Shown here in pieces: positions 10,702 to 21,400 of a DNA stretch of 64,000 bases. Position 1 is the first letter of the stretch. The number at the start of each line of letters is the position of its first letter. The notes below the pieces were generated by a model. That model searched no databases. It was given only the letters and a program-made list of their open reading frames with translations, and had not been told where the DNA came from. The DNA is from Rostrohypoxylon terebratum (taxonomy: Eukaryota; Ascomycota; Sordariomycetes; Xylariales; Hypoxylaceae): contig MU385865.1 of the NCBI GenBank assembly GCA_022497145.1, positions 62,001 through 126,000 on the forward strand, written 5' to 3'. Made by a program: the position numbers and the translations under genes.

Positions 10702-12994
10702 TCACTCGTGTAAACGAGAGTACCTGACGAATAGGCGATCGAGGAAATGGGAGTGGCGAATCCCGTTAGGTCTCGCCGTCGCGAAAGCGTCAATCGCGTC
10801 CTGGACGTCGTAATTACAGCGCTCTACGAGATAAGAAACGATGAAGTAGCCTGTTTCCATTTTGTTAGCGAGTAAACGAAGGAATGTTCGCTAGGTATTT
10901 TTCGTATTATTACCTGTTCTGTTGAAGCCGTAGTGGCAGTGGACGCCAATGACGTGGTCCGGACTCCAACCAGGTTCTGTGGCTGCACGCTGTTTCTGGT
11001 CTTCGCGGATGCGGTCCACGAGCTTGATAAAATTGGCTACTTCATCCAAAGTGGGTGGGATTTTGGATACGGTGGGGAACTTTACGCCATTAGAGAATAT
11101 ACTTTTTTTCATAAAGAAAAGCATGGTGTCTTACTTTATGGTACTTTATACCATCTCCGAAACTCTTGGGGTCGTACACGGGCTCCTGGTGGCTGATGTC
11201 GATGATATCTTTGATAATGTGCCCCCTGGCGGAAAAATCAGTAGCGCACTTTTTACTCGTACACGCAAAGCCCACTTACCATTTGGCGGCAAAGATTTTA
11301 GGAGCATGATCCTCGTCGATTTCTCGCAGAGTCTTCATAGCCTGTGTAGGTACGTTAGACTTTAGTATTGAAAGGAAGCTGGTAGAGGCACTGACGCGGA
11401 AGATGCCGCCAATAGGCTCGCTAACGGGCTTAACGCTTTTCCACTTGGCGAGATTCTTGACATCCCACTTGCCATCTCGGGACAGATGTTGCAATTGCCA
11501 ACCCCTATTTGAATACATTAATCCAGTCACGTACTTGAGTCGTGTATATACCTAGCAAACTTACAGACTGAAGCGACCGGTGATGTGATCATTCATAAAG
11601 TCGCCTATGAGTCCTGCCAAGACTCTCACTGTATTAGGCATATATAGAAGAGCGTGTCCGGCCGGTAGTAGCGAGGTTTTGACCATTTTTGTCGGATGGC
11701 GTGGCTGGGGAGGAATACCGCCAATGGACTCCTGGTCCCTTGGTGTAGTAGGATCCTCATAATTATCTTCTATGTTCGCCGTTTGCTGCTGCTTACGAAT
11801 GAAATCGTCGTCGGTGATAGCGTCGATCGATTGCGGCACGTCTCGAGCTTGGACTGAAGTACTTACCGGAGCCGCGGCGTCGACGATCGCGCTCGCTTCG
11901 GTAACATTAGGGGAATTGTCATTAGCAATGTCAGAAGAATCGGACTTATAGGGTGTAGTAACTCCAGATACGGCCGGTTTTGTGGCAGATTCCAGAAGCG
12001 CCCGGACCTTTGCAATTTCATTTGGGGGTGTAACCACATCAGATTCTCCACCTATGAGATAAACGGGAATGTCGAGGTCGGTCCAAGTGGGCTCGCCAAA
12101 TAGCCCCCCGACCGGTTTCCCATCAACAAAATGGGTGGGTAACGCGCCCCACGCCATCCGTCGGAAAACCGGCGTGCGACTTTGGCTATTGAATCTATCC
12201 TGAATCTGACGGGCCTCGAGATCTCCTGTGGGACCGACAAAGCGTTTCACGCTGGCGCTCTCCGGACCACCCCGCTTATCCCAAGACCGCCAGAGGTTGA
12301 AGAGAAAATCCGGAAGCCAAAGAAGCATCCGAATAGCACGCACCACTTTCGGCGGCTGTGGGCCAGAAACGGGGCAGATCGCAATTAGGCCCATCACGTG
12401 CGAAGGAGGACGCAAGTAGAATGCCGATTGCTTATTCGCAATACGAGCAGCAATTGCCGTTCCCATGCTATGAGCGACTAGGACAAGCCCTTGATCCTTC
12501 TCCCGATACCCCTCAATAATGGTCTCGAGTAAGTCCGTCAGTGCGTCCGTCGTATACGCGTCCCAAGACGTGGGTGTAAACTGAGAGAGGCCGCAACCGG
12601 GCAAATCGATAGCCAGACATGACGCGGAATTAACGAGACTAGTAAGTAGCGGGTGGAACTGCGCGATGGATCCTCCGAGCCCGTGGATGAAGACCAACAA
12701 GGGAAGCGGTGCCGGGTCCTGAGGTAGCTGGTCTGCTTTTGGATGGCGACGGTAAAAGACCCGGATGCCGGGATAGGTGATACCAGTGCGGCTAGCAGTG
12801 TAAGACACTATCTTAGAGTGCCTCTCAAGTAGTGGGGGGTTCAACGTGGCGTCCGCATCTTTCGAATCGGGCCCGTCAACTCGGGTCCTGGCCATTCGTC
12901 GGTGGAGATACCATGCACTCCCGAGGGCGACTGTGAGGCCGAAGACCAGTTGCCTAGCCCTTAATAAAGATGACACTGCGTCGGGCGAAGACAT
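10702..12994 (-). CDS. Alpha/beta-hydrolase fused to a capping-enzyme-like dual-specificity phosphatase
   Basis: Six exons (12994..11565, 11504..11396, 11341..11280, 11225..11135, 11079..10914, 10850..10702) join without a frame break to 668 residues. Residues about 13-30 form a membrane anchor. The hydrolase has HGLGG (104-108), a nucleophile elbow AHSMG with Ser176, acid Asp319 (GGESD) and His447 (PAGHALLYMP); residues about 340-435, between acid and His, are a disordered insert. The C-terminal domain (about 478-668) has the cysteine phosphatase signature VHCHYGFNRTG (Cys612, Arg618), then YFIVSYLVE and FATARPNGIRH, resembling metazoan RNA 5'-triphosphatase/DUSP11 domains. Splicing is needed to complete that motif. 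Expected activities are an ester or lipid hydrolase and a phosphatase on RNA 5' ends, phosphoprotein or phosphoinositide; the substrates are inference. An in-frame ATG at 13141 would add 49 residues; 12994 is preferred because the anchor then sits at the N-terminus. Confidence 0.87.
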
Positions 12995-14919
12995 GGTAAA
13001 TAACTCAATCCAACACAAGATAAGTAAAGAGATGGTAGTAGTATTTGGAAAACAAGAATTAGGTAATGAGCATGAGGAGCTCTGGGAGTCTGGGTGTGTC
13101 TCCAAAGTCTCTAAAGTGACAATTGGTGGTGGTACCTTCACCGAATCTAACTAAAGAATCGATCCACCGACGTGCGCCATTCCGGCATCGAAGCAGTGAC
13201 AACTTAAGATAAGAACCTTGGATGAAGGAGCACTTACCACTTTAAAAAGTGCTGGCAGTAACCGGAACAGACGACGTAAGGGTTCAAGTTTAGATTAGGG
13301 CAGGAATTATAGGTGGGTGGGTGGATAGGCAGGTAGAGGTAAGTAGGTAGATAATAGATTGATGGATACCACGGTGATAATATTTCAATGTTACGATGCG
13401 ACAATGGACATTGGACGATGCAGGCGATTTCTCAGAAAAAGAAAAAAGTGACGATCCGGAGTTCCAAGATTGTCAAGCCCTCTGTCCGCCGGCTTTTCTG
13501 ATATACGGATATGAGATATCGATAGGTATGCAGGATTGTATCTCTCACATGCGACTTTGACGACACCTGAAAACCGGAAACGAAATCAAAGACTGTATGG
13601 CCTTTGACTTTGATCGCAACGAAGTTCCAAGGTGGTAATGATCCGTTGGGCGCCAAAGGAAAAAATGACGGAATCTTCAAGACTTCAATTAAGTACCGAT
13701 GCGCCTCTAGCAAAACTGATATATAAATACCATGGTTCGATGCGAAATAGAAAAAGAAAAAAAATCGCTAGTTTGTCAGATGCTGGGAGATCTAATACTA
13801 GTACGAATAAGATATGACCTGTTTGGCTGTGTCGCGTTGTACTTGTACGGCATGCACCTTATACACGTTTACGGCGGAGTGGCTCAAATTGTCAATGAAA
13901 TTCGATTGAAAATGAACCGATTGCCAAGCCTGCGCCCTATCGAGCTAATATCGTCATAGCAAGCACCTTGCTCCTTCAGCCACTAATTACCCCAACGTGT
14001 CTTTCAAGAAGGCTGTTATTGGACTACTACCCATTGGCCAATCAATTGTTGGTATACCAGCCACACATGCAAGGCTGACAAGCATCCCTGTTTCCTCCAT
14101 TCTGTTTGCGCCTCCATGTAAGTGAAATAGAAGATTGCTACAACTTGGAAACAATGAATAAATAGACAAAATCAGTTTGAATCTGTGATCTAATAGAAAA
14201 AGCTCTTATAATTGATGTTCGCGATTTTAAAAAAAAAAATCGATCTGACAGTGTTTTAACAATGCATGTAGGAAGGTGCTATGAAAAACTAGTCAGTCAC
14301 AAACCGCAAAGAACGCAGCAAACACAGAAGGAGACAATTCTCTACACCATCCAGTCTTATTTGGACTCAACAGTATCTACAGTATATCTTAGACTTATGA
14401 GTCGCAGATTCTAAATGCTTATGTAGTGAAAAAAATTTAAGTTTTTTTTTTCCAGCGCAATCATTGACCTATAAAGTTATGGAGGCCCTGTGCTTCGCAT
14501 ACAAACACCTATAAACATGAAGACAGTGTATCATGAAACCAACCATGCATATTTCCTTTGTAAAACGAGCTGGGCATCTCGAAGAAAAGTTCGCAGCACG
14601 CAAGTTTGTTCTAAGCAAATGCTACTAGAGTATGCGAGTCCTCCTTAGTGAGTGGTAAACCACAGGTATTTTACTGTGAACGTTGGTCTGTCCTTAGTGA
14701 TCAGATTGCAGAGACCGTCCTGGCAGAATACTATATAAACGCGTGCCTGCACTTCAGATTGAAACCATTTCAAACACAACAACCATTCACACACCGAAAA
14801 CAAGATTTCCATCCCAAAACCTCAAGCATACCAAATTTGATACGTTGACCACATCACCACAATAACTCTTCGTCTCAACATCCAGCAAAAAGAATATATC
14901 CTTATTACCAACCAACACC
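12995..14919. other. Intergenic, 1.9 kb, shared upstream region
   Basis: Lies between the divergently transcribed hydrolase-phosphatase and SH3 genes. It contains a short GGTGGGTGGGTGGATAGGCA-type repeat near 13312-13350 and AT-rich DNA from 14200 to 14480. Frames of up to 93 codons around 13430-13960 show no recognisable protein. Confidence 0.5.
14732..14739 (+). promoter_or_regulatory. TATA box of the small SH3 gene
   Basis: TATATAAA lies 188 bases before the ATG at 14920. It is followed by an A/C-rich leader (CAAACACAACAACCATTCAC and similar) typical of a strongly expressed fungal transcript. Confidence 0.5.
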
Positions 14920-15185
14920 ATGGCCGAAGCAATGGACTCGAAGTACCCTCGCGTCGTCGCCCGTGGCGACTTCCAAAAAACAACCCCCCATCAGCTCTCC
15001 GTCCGGAAAGGCGAGACGCTCTTCGTCATTTTCCGAGGATTCGAACGTATGATTACCCTGTTTAAGTTGTCTGATTATCAAACGAGGAGCTAACGGAGAA
15101 ACTTGTAGAATGGATCTTCGTTAAGAACGAGAAAAAGGAAGAGGGTTTTGTTGACCGAGACTGGGTGATGGAGATGCTTCTTTAA
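14920..15185 (+). CDS. Stand-alone SH3 domain protein, 67 residues
   Basis: Two exons (14920..15046 and 15109..15185) around a 62-base intron (GTATGA donor, GCTAACG branch, TTGTAG acceptor) give a protein that is essentially one SH3 fold. Visible SH3 features are the ARGDFQKTTPHQLSVRKGE start (the ALYDY and RT-loop region with the acidic KGE turn), a Trp at residue 44 in FEQWIFVKN, EEGFVDRDWVMEML (the G-hydrophobic-P/D-x-x-W block) and a stop right after the last strand. The usual second binding Trp of the WW pair is WI here, and the conserved Pro before NW/DW is replaced by Asp. It is probably a small adaptor binding a proline-rich partner; the partner is unknown. It is too short and too split for simple ORF calling. 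It is convergent with the next gene. Confidence 0.82.
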
Positions 15186-15618
15186 GCTATTCTCCCACCA
15201 TACAACACTCCCGCCATGGCAAACATTGCGCCATCTTCCTAGTCCTCATGAACCTCGACCACACTTTCACAGCGGCATTTATAGCGATTGATTTTCGGCG
15301 ATTACACATTTTCGGCCCCGTCTTCGGCATATGACAAAGCGTTTCTTCGGTATCATCATTTTTCTCGGCCCTCGGGGAGGGCCCTACATTAAGGAGGCCT
15401 TTTGTTATTACAGGTCATTAGCGTCGGAGTTTGGGGGATATTTCTAGACAGGATAAATGGACTGGGACTCTGGTGGGAATGACTGATGAGACTTCACCTG
15501 GTGATTGTGACATGCTATTTTAACCTCCGTGTTATGGGTAAGACGAGATGATATGTTTTGACCAACCTAACGCCGATAGAGCCCACCCCCATTAACATAT
15601 GTAACCTTTATCCATCCA
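15186..15618. other. Intergenic between convergent genes
   Basis: 3' regions of the SH3 and NDUFAF3-like genes. No other gene seen. Confidence 0.6.
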
Positions 15619-16359
15619 TCAAGCCGCCCCGAATCCTTCCCTCCAACCAATTGGTATCAACGCCGCAGCAACATCATCAAGTCCCCTCTCCGTAGCCAGC
15701 AGATTATACTGCGCAGCTGCATTCCTTGTGTCAAGAACCTCGACCCTCATACCGAGGCTACTTATATGGCGTCTAAGCTCGGGGCTAATCGGGCGATTGA
15801 GCGGGCCGAGCCCTAGTATCAATAGATCTGTCGCACCAACAACCATTAGCACACGGTACCTCACACACCACACTCCCCCCCCCCCTTATCAAAGCACAGG
15901 ACACCACCACCTACCAGGCCTCGGCCAAACCAACCCGAAGAGCCCGAACGTCTCCTTCGGGACATCCCACAAGCCCCGACTATCGAGCAGCTTCTTCTCG
16001 GCGCCGGGGCGCGCGAGCCAGGGGTTCCACACGAAGGCCTCGCCGCCGACGAGCAGGACGCCGGAGCCGCCGACCACCTTGGCCCCGCTGTTCAGGTGGA
16101 AGCCGTCGGGCGCGCACACGTCGACGGAGGTCGCGGGCACGGGGGCATCGGCCAGCACGTTCAGCGCGCCGAGGTCCGTCTGCGGCGCGTCCGTTTTCAT
16201 GCGCTGGGTCCGCGGCGTGGTGTGGAATGACGCCGCCGCCGCTGCTGGTGCTGCGTGGGGGAGGACGGTGCGACCCGTCGCATGACTGATTCGAAGGCTT
16301 CGTCTCAGAAGCGCGGCCGGGGCTTGGGTCAGAGGTCTACAGGTGCGTATCGAAGCCAT
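15619..16359 (-). CDS. Complex I assembly factor, NDUFAF3/DUF498 family
   Basis: Mitochondrial protein of the NDUFAF3 (DUF498/DUF598, AAMDC-like) fold that helps build the early membrane/peripheral arm junction of NADH dehydrogenase. Exons 16359..15915 and 15827..15619 flank an 87-base intron (GTAGGT...CGACAG) that contains a C/G homopolymer run (15874-15885), and give 217 residues. The N-terminus (MASIRTCRPL to about residue 48, with LLRRSLRISHATGR and FHTTPR) is a presequence. The core holds INSGAKVVGG-like LNSGAKVVGGSGVLL, the join LVWPRPDLLILGLGP, SPELRRHISSLGMRVEVLDTRNA, and the family's C-terminal AALIP. Length and motif order match the family. No catalytic function is expected. It reads away from the eL34 gene's 3' end on the same strand. 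Confidence 0.9.
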
Positions 16360-17124
16360 TGCCGCGGTTTGTGTGGATTATCGCTTGGTTGTGAGGCCCA
16401 TTGCGCTGTGTTCGTGGAGCTTCTCGATGTTGAGCTTTTCTTGAAGGAGGTGAGGTTGCGCTGGAAAAAAGATAGACGTCATTTTTTTGGAGACCCACCG
16501 TGTTTCGAGTATTATGAATTACTCCATAATATGCTCCTAAAGTGGAACATGCTTATATGTGAAACCGCGACTTGAATATACTAGCTTCAACGAATGTGAT
16601 TCTGTGTTCCAAAACTTGAGGTCTATAATGTTATAATGTGAAGTAGAAACATAGGATGGAGTTGCTCTCAAAGAACAACATGATCTTGTTGTGTGAAGCT
16701 AGGGAGCATTGAAGATATTGTCTTACGATTCCTGAAATTTAGAAATTGTATCACTGTCCGAATATAATCGAACATGAATCCTACTTAACAGGTCACAGAA
16801 TCTATAGTCACCGCAATCAAAGAGAAGTGGAAAATCTCTAAAGTGTCTATTCTATGTCTACTTACGACCATCGCCTACGTAGCGAGGTCCCTAGTAGACA
16901 GATTAAGACACCAGTGAGGTCACAGGTGAACATGAGAAACGTCAAAATCAGTCGTAATTCTGATGTCGTTTATTCCGTTACGATCATCTAAGCCATGAGT
17001 AGAAGTCCCAGAAACGAAAACAGCTTTTGACTAGCCGTTCGCATGAATGCAGCCCAGACCTCTGAACACCCGAATCAATGAAGGCCTAACCATTCCATCC
17101 CAAATTCGCGTAAAGGATTTAGGT
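16360..17124. other. Intergenic, no gene seen
   Basis: 0.76 kb upstream of the NDUFAF3-like gene and downstream of eL34. AT-rich from 16500 to 16900. A 106-codon plus-strand frame starting at 16255 overlaps the NDUFAF3 start and looks like a shadow. Confidence 0.5.
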
Positions 17125-17858
17125 TTATTTCTTCTTGGAGCCCTCGCTCTGCTCCTTAAGTACCTTCTTGACAATCTTCTGCTCCTCGATCAAGAAAGCT
17201 CGGACGACTCTGTCTCGTACGCAGTTACCGCATCGCGAACCACCGTAGGCTCGTTGCACTGTCTTCTTGGGGTGGGAGATCTGGGCGTATTCACGGGGTC
17301 GGAGGGCAGGAATCTATTACGGAAAGTAACATTAGCATTGGCTTTAGAAATTTTGTCGTTAGTTGAATCATCGTCTGGGCAGAGTCCTCCGTCGCATAGT
17401 AGATAAATGGTTCGGTGAAAATAGTTCGTGGATGTGATTGTAAATGAATAATCTGCGATAAAGTCCTCGAGTGGCAGTCGGTATGTTGATCGTAATTGCG
17501 AAAGGGTTGCGAAAATTGAGCTCGGTTCAGATTTTCGAAAATTTCAATGTCCTCTTGTGCTTCTCTGCCCTAGATGCTATCCAACAAAAAATAATTGAAT
17601 CAACTTACGCCAGGGAGCTTGACTCCGCAGTCACCGCATTTCGGGGCAGTTCCTCGCTTCTTGATGTGAAGAGCACGTAGTTCACCACCAGGAGTCTTGA
17701 CGACTCGGGTCTTGTTGGAGGTGGTGTTGTAACTGTAAGCGACGCATTAGCTTTTGCGCGACCGAAATAATATAAATGATTCGAATTTCATAATCATTCC
17801 AATCGAATAAGGATACATACGGGTTGCGACGGCGGTAGGTGACTCGGTTGTTAGGCAT
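17125..17858 (-). CDS. rpl34: 60S ribosomal protein eL34
   Basis: Large-subunit ribosomal protein. Three exons (17858..17821, 17732..17609, 17313..17125) separated by introns of 88 and 295 bases with GTATGT and GTAAGT donors give 116 residues, the normal length. The start is [20 protein letters not shown]. The zinc-finger-like pair of Cys motifs is present ([13 protein letters not shown] and [15 protein letters not shown]), and the protein ends [10 protein letters not shown]. Intron positions early in the gene are typical of fungal ribosomal protein genes. I looked in the 295-base intron for box C/D elements and found the motifs in the wrong order. It is divergent from PRP8 over a 611-base shared promoter. 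Confidence 0.95.
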
Positions 17859-18469
17859 CTTGTCGGTTGTTGCTGGAAGAATTAATTGACTTGTTCCTTT
17901 GCAACTTTTTTTTGTGAGTGATGAATTTTTGGTGTTTTTGCAAAAGGCGATTAGATGTGTGGGATGGGGATGGATCTTTAGCCCGCTTAATGAATTTGAG
18001 CCAATGAAAATGATGTGTTGGAATTGTGCGGGACCCCAAATCTAGCCACATATATCCATGGTGAAAGCCACACAGTTACGGGTACCTAGTAGTACTTTGT
18101 ATCTACGCACGTGACTAACCGGATCTCAAGCCTCAACCGTCGCGCCAAGGAATATCGGAAGTGGATCCCTTCAAACTAAGGCGTACTGGGCGTACTGGCC
18201 GTAAGAAAAATTGCCCCAGGCGACCGTTAACGATTCAAACATCATCTCTCATCAATCTTCACCTCTTTAACAATCTTTTCGCGTCGGTCAAATTGGGGGA
18301 CGTCGCATCTAACTGTTAACATCATCGCAATCTATATTCACTTTGATTGATAGTGATCGAAATTTATAGCTGCCTGTCTTAAGCTTTTGTAGCATCCTCG
18401 CGCGGTTCATCGCGCCGCGATAGCGATAGCATCAAAAGTCACAAAGCTGCCATCTCTGCTGGCTTGAAG
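17859..18469. promoter_or_regulatory. Divergent promoter of eL34 and PRP8
   Basis: A 611-base region between two housekeeping genes read in opposite directions. No TTAGGG telobox is seen here, unlike the uL30/uS11 promoter at 55.1 kb. Individual control sites cannot be assigned from sequence alone. Confidence 0.5.
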
Positions 18470-21400
18470 ATGTCTTCCTTTCAACCCCCTCCACCTCCTC
18501 CCGGTTGGGGACCTCCGCCGCCACCACCCCCCCCTCCTCCTGGTCCTCCGTCGGATTTCCTCCCACCGCCTCCTGGAGCGCCAGCTCCTCCTCCCCCTGG
18601 GTATCGACCCCCGACCGATACTCACATCGCCAAGTTCGCGCAGAAGAAGAGAGAATGGCTTCGAGATCAGCGAAATCGTTTCGGGGAGAAGCGCAAGGGT
18701 GGCGCCGTCGAGACCCAGAAGGCCGATATGCCCCCGGAGCATCTGCGCAAGATCGTGAAGGATATTGGCGATGTTTCCCAGAAGAAATACACGAGCGATA
18801 AGCGAAGCTATCTCGGCGCTCTCAAGTTCATGCCTCATGCAGTTATGAAGCTGCTGGAGAACATGCCCATGCCGTGGGAGTCGGCAAGAGAAGTCAAAGT
18901 CTTGTACCACGTTAATGGGTGCCTGACCCTTGTAAACGAGATTCCCCGAGTTATCCCGCCTGTGTTCCACGCGCAGTGGGCGACGATGTGGTTGACCATG
19001 AGGAAGGAGAAGAGCGACCGAAGGCTGTTCAAGAGAATGAGGTTTCCGCCCTTTGACGATGAGGAACCCCCTCTATCGTGGTCCGAGAACATCGAGGACG
19101 TCGAGCCGCTAGAGCCGATTCAGATGGAGCTTGATGAAGAGGAGGATAGTGCTGTCTATGAATGGTTTTATGACCATCGGCCCTTGGTTGACACCGAGCA
19201 TGTCAACGGACCAAGTTACAAGCAGTGGAGCCTTACATTGCCGCAAATGGCTGCGCTCCACCGACTTAGTCGTCCGTTGTTGAGCGAGACGGTCGACCAA
19301 AATTATTTCTACCTATTTGATTTGAAGAGTTTCCTTACCGCGAAGGCTTTGAACGTTGCACTGCCTGGTGGTCCTCGGTTCGAACCGCTGTACAAGGACA
19401 TCGATCCTAATGACGAGGACTTTGGGGAGTTCAATGCCATCGACCGAATCATCTTCCGATTCCCGATCAGGACCGAGTACCGGGTTGCTTACCCTTACCT
19501 ATACAATTCGCTCCCTCGAAGTGTCAAGTTCAACTGGCATTCTCACCCGCAAATCGTCTATACTAAATCCGAAGACCCTAATTTACCTGCATTTCATTTC
19601 GACCCTATGATCAACCCCATATCCTCTCGATCCGTCGCCCCGAAGAACGTTAGTATCAGTCACGAAGATGAGATATTTGGCGCTGGAAATCTCGAAGAGC
19701 CTGAGGAGGATGCTTTCGAGCTGCCAGCTACTGTTGAGCCCTTTTTGGCCGACGAAGAGCTTTACACGGAAGACACGTCGTCTGCTATTGGCCTATGGTG
19801 GGCTCCCTTCCCCTTCAACCGTAGATCCGGTCGGATGGTTCGTGCGCAAGACGTACCTCTTGTAAAGCAGTGGTATCTCGAGCATTGTCCCCCGAAGCAG
19901 CCAGTCAAGGTCCGAGTATCGTATCAGAAACTTCTCAAGACGTACGTTCTTAATGAACTTCATAAGAAGAAGCCGAAAGCGCTCAACCGACAGAATCTGT
20001 TGAGAAGCTTGAAACAAACCAAGTTCTTCCAGCAGACGACAATCGACTGGGTCGAAGCTGGTCTCCAGGTTTCTAGACAAGGATTCAACATGTTGAACCT
20101 CTTAATCCATCGTAAGAACCTTACATATCTTCACCTGGATTATAACTTCAACCTCAAGCCGGTGAAGACGTTGACGACCAAGGAACGAAAGAAGTCGCGT
20201 TTCGGTAACGCGTTCCATCTCATGCGTGAGATCTTGCGTCTAGTGAAATTAATTGTTGATTCGCATGTACAATACCGACTGGGTAACATCGACGCTTTCC
20301 AATTAGCTGATGGTATCCTGTACGCCTTCAATCACGTTGGCCAGCTCACTGGTATGTACCGGTACAAGTACAAACTGATGCATCAGATTCGGTCTTGCAA
20401 AGATCTAAAGCATCTCATTTACTATCGATTCAACAGTGGACCAGTTGGCAAGGGGCCTGGTTGCGGTTTCTGGGCGCCGGCCTGGCGAGTGTGGCTTTTC
20501 TTCTTGCGAGGAATAATTCCCCTCCTTGAGCGATGGCTTGGAAACCTGCTGTCCCGTCAGTTCGAAGGACGCCACAGCAAGGGCGTTGCCAAGACCGTGA
20601 CTAAGCAGCGTGTTGAATCTCATTTCGACCTGGAACTCCGAGCTTCGGTCATGGCCGATCTTATGGATATGATGCCCGAGGGCATAAAACAGAACAAGGT
20701 CAATACCGTTCTCCAACACTTGTCAGAAGCCTGGAGATGTTGGAAGAGTAACATCCCCTGGAAGGTGCCTGGTTTACCTGCGCCAATCGAAAACATCATC
20801 CTCCGCTACGTCAAGGCGAAAGCGGATTGGTGGATGTCAGTGGCACATTACAACCGAGAGCGTATTCGGCGAGGCGCGACCGTTGATAAAACCGTTGCGA
20901 AGAAGAACGTGGGTCGTCTCACGCGACTCTGGCTGAAGGCCGAGCAGGAGCGACAGCATAACTACAAGAAGGACGGTCCCTACGTATCATCCGAAGAAGC
21001 TGTGGCGATCTACACAACAACGGTACATTGGCTCGAATCCCGGAAGTTTACCCCAATTCCCTTCCCAAGTGTGTCGTACAAGCATGACACGAAGATTCTT
21101 ATTCTTGCACTCGAAAGGCTCCGAGAGGCGTACTCCGTCAAAGGCCGCCTAAATCAAAGTCAGCGAGAGGAGTTAGCCTTGATCGAGCAGGCTTACGACA
21201 GCCCCGGCACTACGTTGGAAAGAATCAAACGATTCCTCCTCACACAACGAGCCTTCAAGGAAGTGCAGATTGATATGAATGACAATTACAGCACCATCAA
21301 CCCTGTTTACGACATCGAGCCTATCGAGAAAATCAGCGATGCCTACCTTGACCAGTATCTTTGGTACCAGGCGGACCAACGACACCTCTTCCCCGCCTGG

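Noticed and set aside
12995..13141. N-terminal extension of the hydrolase-phosphatase from an ATG at 13141
   Set aside because: The 49 extra residues are Ser/Pro/Thr-rich leader-like sequence, and the ATG at 12994 places the membrane anchor at the N-terminus. Not fully excluded.
13700..13760. Possible tRNA B-box (GGTTCGATGC)
   Set aside because: No matching acceptor stem, A-box or anticodon arm could be drawn upstream. Other GTTCRA-type matches (36.04 kb, 36.6 kb, 39.4 kb) also fail, so no tRNA is reported.
17314..17608. Possible box C/D snoRNA in eL34 intron 2
   Set aside because: A CGATGATT C-like box and a CTGA box exist on the gene strand but in reverse order, with no rRNA complementarity found.
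18464..18469. Prp8 start two codons earlier (reading M-K before MSSFQ)
   Set aside because: The codon at 18464 is TTG, not ATG. The first ATG is at 18470 and gives the family-typical [11 protein letters not shown] start.
18407..18970. Minus-strand frame of 187 codons over the PRP8 start
   Set aside because: Its Arg/Gly/Trp-rich composition is the complement of the Prp8 proline-rich tail, so it is a shadow.
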